NCBI RefSeq assembly: GCF_044759095.2
Contig: NZ_JBIYSM020000017.1
Location: 14,379-78,378, forward strand
DNA length: 64,000 bases
Source of the DNA: JBIYSM02 sp044759095
Lineage (GTDB): Bacteria; Bacillota; Bacilli; Brevibacillales; Brevibacillaceae
Direction: 5' to 3'
A program made the position numbers and the translations under genes. This document shows positions 54,235 to 62,275 of this stretch, one piece after another (the first letter of the stretch is position 1; every line of letters begins with the position of its first letter). The notes under the pieces were generated by a model, which was given only the letters and a program-made list of their open reading frames with translations, ran no database searches and had not been told where the DNA came from.

Positions 54235-55278
54235 ATGCCATCCGTCATCCCCCCCGATCAATCGCTCGCAGCTGATATTCGCAGAAGGACTGCCACAGCC
54301 AATCGCAACAACGTAACCCGGACGATGGCCTATCTGGACATCTACCGGCGCCATCCCGAGCTGCATTGGGCGTTTCTTGCGCATCTCGTCTCCCGCAACG
54401 GCGGCTGGAACATGACGGATCTTCGCGGTGACTGGCTCCCCCGCATCATGAATCAAGACGAAATCAAAGCCTTTTTCCTGTTTTTGGAGCGAAGCAACTG
54501 GCTCATTTTCCACGATGCCTATCCACAGCTGTTGCTTTACGAGGAGATGAAGCGCAGCCGCACCGATTTGACCCGGCTGCTTCCGATGATGGGGGTCTCC
54601 CGCTTCATGATTCCGATTTGGCAGGATTTCCTGCAGCGACAGGAACGTGTGCTTTTGACGCGTGCCCTGATCATCAACGAGCAGCAGTATATCCATCAGC
54701 GCGTCGTCCAACAGCCGTTTTTTCGCGAGAACGTGCTTTCCACATTTCAGTTTCTTGCTCAATCCGTGCTCTCCTTGAATCAGGTTTTGTTCCCCTATCA
54801 AAAGCATCCAACGGACAAGCGGTTAAGCGTCATCGGTGTCGCCGTCCACCATTTTTCATCGGTACATCAGCGCATCGCCATCGGTAAAACCCTGTACCAG
54901 TTGCTGTTTGGTGATTCCAGAAGACTGCGCAACATTCGGGACTGGGCTTTTCGCATCCCTCACACCGGGTCACGAGCCGATTACTGGCCGCACCTGTTTT
55001 CTCCGGTAAAACCCTTCCCTGAAGAAAAGAAGTACCGGGAGCGAATCAACGGAACAGAACTCATCGCTTCCCGTCCAAAGCTGTATAGTCCGGTGCTTTC
55101 CTCCGCCTGGAAAGACGTCGAGCATCCTCCTGCGGACGGGGACGATTGGTTCCGCGATGAAAACTGGACGGAAGAACTGGAAGAAAGCGCCTCCCTGTCG
55201 GCAATCGATACGAACGATTACGCATCCTCTCTCAATATGGTGGAGTTGGGAATGAAGGTGGTCACAAGACTCACCTAG
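54235..55278 (+). CDS. DUF2515 (YppC-like) protein
   Basis: 347 residues. The stretches ANRNNVTRTMAYLDIYRRHP (about 23-42), ELHWAFLAHLVSRNGGWNMT and GVAVHHFSSVHQRIAIGKTL with PHTGSRADYWPHLF match DUF2515, the family of B. subtilis YppC. Helical and soluble, with an acidic C-terminus. Function unknown. The ATG at 54235 is 11 nt after AAGGAG. It lies 22 bp before a second helical protein gene in the same direction, so the two are probably co-transcribed. Confidence 0.85.
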   Translation: MPSVIPPDQSLAADIRRRTATANRNNVTRTMAYLDIYRRHPELHWAFLAHLVSRNGGWNMTDLRGDWLPRIMNQDEIKAFFLFLERSNWLIFHDAYPQLLLYEEMKRSRTDLTRLLPMMGVSRFMIPIWQDFLQRQERVLLTRALIINEQQYIHQRVVQQPFFRENVLSTFQFLAQSVLSLNQVLFPYQKHPTDKRLSVIGVAVHHFSSVHQRIAIGKTLYQLLFGDSRRLRNIRDWAFRIPHTGSRADYWPHLFSPVKPFPEEKKYRERINGTELIASRPKLYSPVLSSAWKDVEHPPADGDDWFRDENWTEELEESASLSAIDTNDYASSLNMVELGMKVVTRLT

Positions 55279-55300
55279 AAAATGGAGGTGACGTACGGCG

Positions 55301-56227
55301 ATGAATGAATGGGTGGAAAGTCAAAGGAACTACCTGCTCCGCTGCCAATTGCCAAGCGGTACATTTCGGTTGGGACCCGAGCGTCCTCAGATCAATCCGT
55401 ACTTTACCAACCTGGCTCTGCTTGCACTCGTGAAGCTTGGTGAATGGGAACCGGTTAAACGGCATGTCAACTGGTACTTGCAGCACGTAAACACACGAGG
55501 CTATGTAAACGACTTTCGTCTGGAAGAAGGGAAGGAAGTAGACACGGGTACGGCAGACAGTGAGGACAGCTATCACGCGACATTGTTCAGCCTGCTTGCG
55601 GAGGTGGTGAGACATTCAGAGAATACGGAGTGGATCGCCCCATGGAAGACGGAACTGATCGCCGTCTTTCACGCGATGGCTCTGCTTCAACAAAGGGACG
55701 GTCTGACGTGGGCAAAACATTCCTGGCGGGTCAAGTATTTGATGGACAATTGCGAGGTATGGCAAGGTTTGGAGGACGCTCATTATCTGTTTCAGGCATT
55801 GGGGGTAGAGGAAGAGGCGCTAGAGGCCCAACGGCGAGCGAACGCATGCCGGGCGGGGATCGCTTCCATGTACAGCAGCTGGCGCCGAACCTACGCCGTC
55901 TACGACCGAACCTATCTGACCTGGCGCAAATGGTACCCGGACGTCACATCGCAGGCGTTTCCCATTGTCTACGGTCTGTCAGACCCGGAGATTGCCGAGC
56001 ACCTTTACTTCCGCATCCAAACGTCCTTCCCCTATTTTGATTCCTTCCAGACCGGCGATGTTTACCCGTGGATGCTGATGGGAGAGTGCGCCCGGTTGAT
56101 GAACGATCAGCGTCGGGTGGAACGAATGCTGCAGACGGCAGCCCGTTTGTACATACATGGCCCGCGCCGGCCATACTGGCTGATTCACGAGGCGGGCCGG
56201 TTTTTGCAGCTGGTCCTGATGACGTGA
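55301..56227 (+). CDS. Hypothetical alpha/alpha-toroid-like protein (308 aa)
   Basis: No family named with confidence. The repeated helical pattern (YLLRCQLPSGTFRLGPERPQ, INPYFTNLALLALVKLG, DSYHATLFSLLAEVVRH, LEDAHYLFQALGVEEEALEA, PWMLMGECARLMNDQRRVER) resembles the (alpha/alpha)6 barrel of glycosidases and related six-hairpin proteins. There is no signal peptide, so it would act in the cytoplasm. The INPYFTN loop and the Asp/Glu after it (DTGTADSEDSYH) could form an active site. It follows the DUF2515 gene by 22 bp. Confidence 0.6.
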   Translation: MNEWVESQRNYLLRCQLPSGTFRLGPERPQINPYFTNLALLALVKLGEWEPVKRHVNWYLQHVNTRGYVNDFRLEEGKEVDTGTADSEDSYHATLFSLLAEVVRHSENTEWIAPWKTELIAVFHAMALLQQRDGLTWAKHSWRVKYLMDNCEVWQGLEDAHYLFQALGVEEEALEAQRRANACRAGIASMYSSWRRTYAVYDRTYLTWRKWYPDVTSQAFPIVYGLSDPEIAEHLYFRIQTSFPYFDSFQTGDVYPWMLMGECARLMNDQRRVERMLQTAARLYIHGPRRPYWLIHEAGRFLQLVLMT

Positions 56228-56250
56228 TCTTTGCCGTCGCTGTTTTGCGG

Positions 56251-56418
56251 TTATCCCTTCGGCGGTCGCAGCCCCAGCTTTTTCACGATACTTAAGAACA
56301 GCTGGTACGTGGCGCTCAGCTGCTCGTCTTTTTTCAGCGACTTGCGATAGCTTGCGTACTCATCGTACAGCTCGTCCATGCACTCCTCCAACAGCTCTTT
56401 TTCCTGTTTCGTCAGCAT
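56251..56418 (-). CDS. Small hypothetical protein (55 aa)
   Basis: Helical, acidic protein MLTKQEKELLEECMDELYDE with a C-terminal LSIVKKLGLRPPKG. The ATG at 56418 is 4 bp beyond the stop of the upstream DUF1444 gene on this strand, and AAAGGAGAG lies within that gene's end, so the two are coupled. No family recognised. Confidence 0.65.
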   Translation of the reverse strand: MLTKQEKELLEECMDELYDEYASYRKSLKKDEQLSATYQLFLSIVKKLGLRPPKG

Positions 56419-56422
56419 CTTG

Positions 56423-57259
56423 CTATGGCTCTCCTTTCTTTTTCCGTTTCGTTGCGTCCCCGTGCTGCACGACGAGAAACGGGATAAGCTCCCCTTGTTC
56501 GTAAAAGAAGGGCAGCGGACAGATCGGCGTCGGACCTTTGCTGGCAAAGTCAAAGGTCAAACGAGCCAGCAGCTGCGCTCCATTGTCGTCGTGCAAGTCG
56601 GCCAGGATCAGAACATCCTGATGGGGAACCGCAACGCCAAGCGAGTTTCCAGTTTTGGTTCTGTCCATCTCGTCGAGCAGCGGCTGGAGCAAGACCCGGC
56701 TGGCCGCATATCCGTCCGTCGGGCTGATGAAGTGGATCGCATGTTCCCCTATGTATTGGGTTTTGATGGAATACGGCAGCCGATCTAAATTATCCATCGC
56801 GCATCGGTGCAGTTTCTCGTCCGACCACCCCGCATCGCGGAGCATCTCCCCGTCGATCAGGGAATAGCCGTCCCCATGATCAAGCGCGTAAGCCACCACC
56901 GTTTCTTCCGTATGCTGCCTGGCAATCCAGTTGGCTCCCTTCGCCTGACTGGCATGGCGAATGACAGGGTATATGTTCGCCTCTTGTCCGGTCAGTTGAC
57001 GGTCTGCACTTTGCCCGCGAATCAAGGCCGCTACCTGAGAGACAAACGCGTAAAGTGCCTCTCTGCGTTCCTCTGGATTTCGCTCAATCCGGGTATACAG
57101 AGATGCCAGGGAGATTTGCTTCTTCAGCAACTCCTCTCCCTGATTGCGGCTGATCAGCAGGCCTTCTCCTTCCGCCTGACAGGTCCAGCCTGCCGGCAGT
57201 CGGCGCCTCAAAAGCTCAATGACTCGCCGTTGTATGGATGTACGCATTGCGTCCGACAT
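56423..57259 (-). CDS. ytpQ: DUF1444 protein (YtpQ)
   Basis: 278 residues matching the YtpQ/DUF1444 family of Bacillales: RRLPAGWTCQAEGEGLLISR (about 19-38), VSQVAALIRGQ, NIYPVIRHAS, and the central HTEETVVAYALDHGDGYSLI and LDEMDRTKTGNSLGVAVPHQ. The function is unknown. The ATG at 57259 has GGAGGAG 3-4 nt upstream, which is tight. It lies between the DUF3900 gene (24 bp upstream) and the 55-aa gene in one run. Confidence 0.85.
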   Translation of the reverse strand: MSDAMRTSIQRRVIELLRRRLPAGWTCQAEGEGLLISRNQGEELLKKQISLASLYTRIERNPEERREALYAFVSQVAALIRGQSADRQLTGQEANIYPVIRHASQAKGANWIARQHTEETVVAYALDHGDGYSLIDGEMLRDAGWSDEKLHRCAMDNLDRLPYSIKTQYIGEHAIHFISPTDGYAASRVLLQPLLDEMDRTKTGNSLGVAVPHQDVLILADLHDDNGAQLLARLTFDFASKGPTPICPLPFFYEQGELIPFLVVQHGDATKRKKKGEP

Positions 57260-57283
57260 AACTCCTCCTGCTTCCCTCTGCTT

Positions 57284-58390
57284 TTACCATGGCGGGCTGT
57301 CATCCGGGTCGGTGCTGTCCGATCTGGCCGCAGTTTTGCTCCGCTCTTCCAATTCCCGAACGATGTCCTGCAACTGCTTCGGCTTGACGAACTCCACCGG
57401 AGATACCCCCCGCTCAAACTGCAGGAACTCCCCTTCCAAAAGAACGATGTAACGCCCGTTCACCTTGGCGATGTGCAGCTGGTTCCCGTAGTCGGCGAGG
57501 AGTGTGCGGATCTGCATGTGATCCAGCTTGAACTTCAGCTCCACGTCTGGCTGGCGGTCGGTGATGATCTGCATGGCTTCCATCACTGTTTCGTGCTCCC
57601 ACTTTTCCGACAGTTCCCGCTTCGGACTGGATGCGATCAGCTCAATCTGCTCTTCTTCGCGCATCCGCTCCTCGGTCGCCTCCGGATAGATGTATTCGAT
57701 ATGCTGTTTGGCCAGCGACAGCACTTCCTGGGAAACGATCTGGGAAACCGTCTGCGGATATTCGATAAAGCGCAAAAATTCCTCAAAGTAGCGGGCATGG
57801 GAAAACTGGTGGATTTTGACGTGATACCAATCGTTCATACCCGGTTCCACCATGTGCGGATACATGAGCGACTTCATGTTTTTCGCGTTGATGGCCATCT
57901 GTACGTTGGCAATCAGGCTGCGTTCGTCAGTGATGACAGCCGTTTTCTGTTCGAAATCGCACTTTAGAATAAACAGGTACCGGTCGTCAAGCGACTCCAG
58001 CCTGGTCTTGACAATCAGCAAAACGCCGCCTCGCACCTGCGACGTCCGAAGATACAATTGAACGAGCTCCTGGCAAGGCTGTTTGCTTTCTTCCTTTGTG
58101 GAGGCGGCCAGCAGACGGTGCAGCAGGGCGTAATTGGGATTGGAGTCCAGCGAATGTCCTTCCTCCAGCACGAATCGACCCAGTTTGGTGGGGCTGCCCT
58201 CGCTTTTGGGGTTGATCTCTGCTTTGCGCTTTGCAATCCGCGTAAATTCCCCGTCGAGAAACTGACGCAGTTCGCTGCCCTGATACTCATCGGAAGACAG
58301 GTGTTTGCTCATGCGTACCTGTTTGGTGCCAGCTTCTCCATCGCTCTGCTCAATCAGGTAAAACGAAACCCACTCAATCAAAAAATTCAT
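57284..58390 (-). CDS. DUF3900-like protein
   Basis: 368 residues. Begins MNFLIEWVSFYLIEQSDGEA, with a long helical centre (LAKQHIEYIYPEATEERMRE) and a basic/acidic C-terminus ending TDPDDSPPW. This matches DUF3900, restricted to Bacillales and of unknown function. No signal peptide or TM helix. The ATG at 58390 follows GGAATGAACG. Upstream it is divergent from the protein kinase gene. Confidence 0.65.
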   Translation of the reverse strand: MNFLIEWVSFYLIEQSDGEAGTKQVRMSKHLSSDEYQGSELRQFLDGEFTRIAKRKAEINPKSEGSPTKLGRFVLEEGHSLDSNPNYALLHRLLAASTKEESKQPCQELVQLYLRTSQVRGGVLLIVKTRLESLDDRYLFILKCDFEQKTAVITDERSLIANVQMAINAKNMKSLMYPHMVEPGMNDWYHVKIHQFSHARYFEEFLRFIEYPQTVSQIVSQEVLSLAKQHIEYIYPEATEERMREEEQIELIASSPKRELSEKWEHETVMEAMQIITDRQPDVELKFKLDHMQIRTLLADYGNQLHIAKVNGRYIVLLEGEFLQFERGVSPVEFVKPKQLQDIVRELEERSKTAARSDSTDPDDSPPW

Positions 58391-58502
58391 CGTTCATTCC
58401 TGCTCCTGTCTGTCGTGTAACGAGTTGATTATAGCAGAGCGACAGGAATCTGGTCAGACCTTTTTAAAAAAATGGTATGATAATGATACAGGAGGTGCTG
58501 CC

Positions 58503-59342
58503 ATGTGGCAGAATATCAAAACCTGGTGGAGGAGAGCCGTGCTGGACAAACCCTATAAACCGGGGAAAATCCTGCACGACTATTCCCTACAAGCCGTGCT
58601 CGGAATGGGGAGCTACGGGATTGCCTACAAAGCGGTGCATCAGCCTACCGGTCAACTGTGCGTGCTGAAGCAGGTGCGGCCCAGCTTGCGTCGCACGCCC
58701 AAAGGAGAAGTCTTGCAGCAGTATGAACAGAAGGTGCTGGCTGCCCTCAATCATCCGCGGATGCCCCGGTGGCGGGAAACGTTCCGCTATCGCAACGATT
58801 CGTTTTTAGTGATGTCCTACATCGAAGGACCAACACTGGAAGAGCTGCTGTTTGATCGTCAGATGTCGATCGAGGAGGCCGAGGCCGCTTCGCTGATCAA
58901 GCAAGTGGGAGAGCTTGTCGTGTACCTGCACGAACGCAAGATCATTCACCGCGACGTGCGAATCCCCAACGTCATCTGGAACGACGGTCAGCCCCATCTG
59001 ATTGACTTCGGCCTGGCTCGTTTCATCGGTGACTCCCCTACCTATTCCGGCAAGGAGATTGCGTACTATCCGGAAGAAAAGCAGTTGAAGCGGCAAGTGG
59101 AGCCGGCAAGCGATCTTTATGCGCTCGGTCACTTCTTTTTGTTTTTGCTCTATTCCGGCTACGTGGCCGAACCGGATCAGCCGGAGCGCAGCTGGGAAGA
59201 AGAGCTGACCCTGACTCCAGCCATCCGCCAAATGCTGCGCCGCTTGCTGCAGATCGACACGCCCTACAACCGTGCACAGGAGTGGCTGGACGAGTTGAAC
59301 CGCTACATAGAGACAACAAAGAGCAGTTCACCCGCGGGTTGA
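58503..59342 (+). CDS. Ser/Thr protein kinase-like protein with HRDVR catalytic loop
   Basis: 279 residues, cytoplasmic, one kinase domain and no sensor domain. Gly-rich loop GMGSYGIAYKAV (about 35-46), ATP-anchoring Lys in CVLKQV, catalytic loop IIHRDVRIPNVIWN and Mg-binding IDFGLARFIGD. The loop has Arg where HRDLKxxN kinases have the catalytic Lys, yet the Asp, Asn and DFG are kept, so activity is possible but reduced function must be considered. Truncated activation segment. AGGAGG lies 7 nt before the ATG at 58503. Substrates unknown. Confidence 0.85.
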   Translation: MWQNIKTWWRRAVLDKPYKPGKILHDYSLQAVLGMGSYGIAYKAVHQPTGQLCVLKQVRPSLRRTPKGEVLQQYEQKVLAALNHPRMPRWRETFRYRNDSFLVMSYIEGPTLEELLFDRQMSIEEAEAASLIKQVGELVVYLHERKIIHRDVRIPNVIWNDGQPHLIDFGLARFIGDSPTYSGKEIAYYPEEKQLKRQVEPASDLYALGHFFLFLLYSGYVAEPDQPERSWEEELTLTPAIRQMLRRLLQIDTPYNRAQEWLDELNRYIETTKSSSPAG

Positions 59343-59355
59343 GCTGCTCTTTCAC
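59318..59355. terminator. Hairpin overlapping the kinase stop codon
   Basis: AAAGAGCAG (59318-59326) / CTGCTCTTT (59344-59352), a 9-bp stem with an inner CCCGCGGG palindrome. It spans the TGA stop at 59340-59342 and lies before the end of the convergent 51-aa gene at 59365. T-tracts are short on both strands. Confidence 0.6.
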
Positions 59356-59364
59356 TGCTGTCTT

Positions 59365-59520
59365 TTATTCCTGAATGGGCTGCTGCTTCGCGGCCTCCAT
59401 TTTCTCCTTTCGTTCAGACGCTTCACGCCGGAGGGTTTGCCTCTCCTGCTGGGAGAGGTGTTCGCCCCCCACGCGGCCGTTCACCAGCAAATCCTCTTCG
59501 TACAATCGATCCTTCCGCAT
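59365..59520 (-). CDS. Small hydrophilic protein (51 aa)
   Basis: Very charged, MRKDRLYEEDLLVNGRVGGE, then EASERKEKMEAAKQQPIQE. AGGAGG is 5 nt before the ATG at 59520; the long frame upstream of it is not coding. It resembles short hydrophilic spore-associated proteins only in composition. No family recognised. It lies 40 bp after the helicase gene. Confidence 0.65.
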   Translation of the reverse strand: MRKDRLYEEDLLVNGRVGGEHLSQQERQTLRREASERKEKMEAAKQQPIQE

Positions 59521-59560
59521 AGGAACCTCCTGTGGACATGGATTTTTGTCACTTCTTGTC

Positions 59561-60757
59561 CTACTTTGTTCCAAAGCGGCTTTTCTTATGTATGGGTTTC
59601 GTACCGGGCTTGGGACGGCGCAGTTCCTGAGGATCCACCAGTGTCCCGTGGGACATCGCCTTTTCTTCAATGGAAATGCCTGTTTGCTTGGCAAATTTGC
59701 GTATGATAAACCGCTCCTGCGGCGTTATGATGGAGAAAACCAATCCGGCAGCTCCCATGCGACCGGTTCTGCCGCTGCGATGCACATACGCGTCGGCATC
59801 TGCTGCGGGATCGAAATGGACGACGCATTCCACCCCCTGAATGTCGATGCCGCGTGCGGCGATGTCGGTGGTGATCAGGACGGGGAATTTACCAGCCCGA
59901 AACTGCTGCAGGGTAAGCGCCCGCTCCTCCTTGCTGGCGTCGCGGTGAAGCAGACGGCACTCCAGGTGATGGTATTTCAGCTTGGAGACAATCTCGTCCA
60001 CCCTCTCGATTTCGTTTACAAACACAATCGACGCCTTGGCGTTCACCAGGCGCAGCAGTCGGCGGAGCGTGTCCACTTTTTTGCGATCTTCGCTCACCAT
60101 ATAAAAGTGCATGACGCCGTGACCGTTTTCAGGAGCCTTTGCACGTATCACAACTGGCTGGTGCACCAAGGGCTCCACCATGCCTACAATCGCTTGCGGC
60201 AATGTGGCGGAGAAAAAGAGCCTCTGGGTATCGCGCATGGTACGCTTCAAAACCTCTTGCACAGGTCCGAAGAAACCTTGATCCAGCATGCGGTCCGCTT
60301 CGTCAATGACGACCGTCTTTACGGTATGTATTTTTACTTTTCGCTGTTCGATCAGTTCCAGCAAGCGTCCCGGTGTCGCAGCGATCACGGACGGATGTTT
60401 TTTGAGCCGTTCCAGCTGCCGCTTCGGGTCCACTCCCCCGATGATCGGGACAACCGATCCGCCCGTCTTGGCCAAAAGGGTTTCCGCCTCGCGGGCAATC
60501 TGCATGACCAACTCATGCGTTGGAGCCAGAATCAACACCTGCAGCTCCTTGCTCGCCGCATCCCATCTGCTCAACAGCGGGAGCAGATACGCAAGTGTTT
60601 TTCCCGTTCCAGTGGGGGATTCCACCAGCGCGTCCTTTCCCGACAGAATGGCGGGTATGGCTTCAGCCTGGACAGGGGTCGGTTTTTTCATTCCCCTTTC
60701 GCTCAACACTTGCAAGAGCGGTTCGCTCAGCTGCAATTCTGCAAACGTCGTACTCAC
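59561..60757 (-). CDS. DEAD-box RNA helicase
   Basis: 398 residues: Q motif (KKPTPVQAEAIP), motif I SPTGTGKT, Ia APTHEL, II VIDEADRML, III FFSATLP, then the RecA2 domain with motif IV IVFVNEI, V TTDIAARGID and VI HRSGRTGRMG. A short basic tail (KPIHKKSRFGTK) may bind RNA; no RNA-binding C-terminal domain such as that of DbpA. Probable cold or ribosome-biogenesis helicase of the YfmL type. GTG at 60757 with GAGGAGG 7 nt upstream is the start; a longer frame would add 34 unrelated residues. Confidence 0.93.
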   Translation of the reverse strand: MSTTFAELQLSEPLLQVLSERGMKKPTPVQAEAIPAILSGKDALVESPTGTGKTLAYLLPLLSRWDAASKELQVLILAPTHELVMQIAREAETLLAKTGGSVVPIIGGVDPKRQLERLKKHPSVIAATPGRLLELIEQRKVKIHTVKTVVIDEADRMLDQGFFGPVQEVLKRTMRDTQRLFFSATLPQAIVGMVEPLVHQPVVIRAKAPENGHGVMHFYMVSEDRKKVDTLRRLLRLVNAKASIVFVNEIERVDEIVSKLKYHHLECRLLHRDASKEERALTLQQFRAGKFPVLITTDIAARGIDIQGVECVVHFDPAADADAYVHRSGRTGRMGAAGLVFSIITPQERFIIRKFAKQTGISIEEKAMSHGTLVDPQELRRPKPGTKPIHKKSRFGTK

Positions 60758-60862
60758 ATGAAACCTCCTCGCAAACAAAAGACTCGTACAGGTTAGCTTA
60801 GCACGTTTTGCGGGGAACAGGAAGAGGCGAAATCCGCCTGCGGACTTCGCCTGCTGCAAGCC

Positions 60863-61006
60863 TTACCGGTTGTTTGAATCAAGACGGGTCTCCCGTTTTT
60901 CCATCTTGTCGTGCCGATCCTTTTCCGTCCGCTGATTATGCGTTCCGGGTGGGTTCTGCCGGTACTCTTCCACCTGATCTTGAAACTCCTTGTCAAATCC
61001 GCGCAC
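60863..61006 (-). CDS. Small hydrophilic protein (47 aa)
   Basis: GTG start at 61006 with an ideal AGGAGGTGAGG: VRGFDKEFQDQVEEYRQNPP, then GTHNQRTEKDRHDKMEKRET. Highly charged, no hydrophobic core, like several small Bacillales spore or stress proteins. No family recognised. Same direction as the helicase gene 105 bp downstream. Confidence 0.6.
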   Translation of the reverse strand: MRGFDKEFQDQVEEYRQNPPGTHNQRTEKDRHDKMEKRETRLDSNNR

Positions 61007-61122
61007 GTTCCTCACCTCCTGCTGCTATTCTTCCCGTACCCTTCCTCCCTTCATTCTGAAACTTTTTTGATCTTCATTCGTCAAAACAGTAGATAAAAAT
61101 AGAAGGAAATGGAAGGAAAATC

Positions 61123-62169
61123 ATGCCAACTGTATCACGCCGCAATACCTTACGGAAGGAACGAAGAAAAAGACCGTCCCGATTCTTCCAGAAATTATTC
61201 CTCTCTGCGTTTTTGATCATGATGACGACGGCAGCCGCCGGAGCCGTCTTCCTTTTCGGAACACAAAAGGGTTTCGAACTTCGCGAATGGGCCGCAGGGA
61301 CACTTTTGACGACACAGCACGATTACTGGGCGCCCTATACGCTTCTCCCCAAAGAAAAACTGGACGAGCTGAAGAAAGAAATTCGGCAGCCCATTGTCGT
61401 CAATTCTCCCGCTCCCGAACGGGTCGATGCCAAACCGGTACTTGCATCCATTCCGGTAAAACCGAGGGAGCTGGTAGAAATTGAAGAAATTGAGGTAGAC
61501 AAAGGAAGCTACTATTTCAAAGGAAAGCTGATGTACATCAGCGACCCCAATCGCGTTCACCTGGTGGTGACCAAGCGCAAGGACCGGGGCGACCTTCTGG
61601 ACGAGTTTGCAAAAAAGCACAATGCGATTGGCATCGTCAATGCCAGCGGCTTTTATGATCCGGACGGCTACGGCAAAGGAGCAAAAGCGTACGGCGTAGT
61701 CATTTCGAACGGAAACATCCTGCAATCGTACAATCCGAAGACAGGCGAAACCGCACTGGGGATAACGTATGACGGCAAGTTGGTGACAGGCAGCTACTCT
61801 GCGCAGGAGCTGGTGAAGATGGGAGTACGCGACGCCATGAGCTTCAGGCCGCAGTTGATCGTCAACGGGAAAAACCTGTTTGCCAACCGTCCCGCCAAGA
61901 GCTGGGGCATACAGCCCCGGACAGCTGTCGGGCAAAAAGCGGACGGCACCATCGTCTTCCTGGTTATAGACGGACGGCAACCCGGCCACTCCATCGGGGC
62001 CAGTATGAACGACGTTGCCGAGCTGCTGGAGTCAAGAGGGGTCGTCACGGCGATGGCCATGGATGGCGGCTCCAGCTCCATGATGCTGCACAACGGCGAA
62101 GCGATTACCAAAACCTCCTGCCCGTACTACCGCGGACGCTTTCTGCCCAACGCCTGGGCTGTCTACTAA
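61123..62169 (+). CDS. Phosphodiester glycosidase (NAGPA) domain protein, membrane-anchored
   Basis: 348 residues. N-terminal basic patch, one TM anchor (LFLSAFLIMMTTAAAGAVFL, about 26-45), a linker, and a NAGPA domain (about 150-345): GIVNASGFYDPDGYGKGAKA, MSFRPQLIVNGK, QPRTAVGQKADGTIVFLVID and the AMAMDGGSSSMMLHNGEA motif at the catalytic site. NAGPA members hydrolyse N-acetylglucosamine phosphodiesters; in Bacilli (YoeB/YngK-neighbourhood types) they act on wall polymers or exopolysaccharide. No polysaccharide genes are adjacent here. The ATG at 61123 follows GGAAATGGAAGG. Confidence 0.9.
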   Translation: MPTVSRRNTLRKERRKRPSRFFQKLFLSAFLIMMTTAAAGAVFLFGTQKGFELREWAAGTLLTTQHDYWAPYTLLPKEKLDELKKEIRQPIVVNSPAPERVDAKPVLASIPVKPRELVEIEEIEVDKGSYYFKGKLMYISDPNRVHLVVTKRKDRGDLLDEFAKKHNAIGIVNASGFYDPDGYGKGAKAYGVVISNGNILQSYNPKTGETALGITYDGKLVTGSYSAQELVKMGVRDAMSFRPQLIVNGKNLFANRPAKSWGIQPRTAVGQKADGTIVFLVIDGRQPGHSIGASMNDVAELLESRGVVTAMAMDGGSSSMMLHNGEAITKTSCPYYRGRFLPNAWAVY

Positions 62170-62232
62170 GGAGGCAGGCTGCTTCCTTCTTCACTCCATA
62201 ACTCGATGATTCGCATGAGAAACGCACGTGAA

Positions 62233-62270
62233 TAAAAAATCAGGCAGGCTTTTTGGGCCTGCCTGTTTTC
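62233..62270. terminator. Bidirectional terminator between the NAGPA and ABC-F genes
   Basis: CAGGCAGGC / GCCTGCCTG (62241-62265), a 9-bp stem, with T4 after it on the plus strand and ATTTTTTATT on the minus strand. Confidence 0.88.
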
Positions 62271-62275
62271 CTTCC

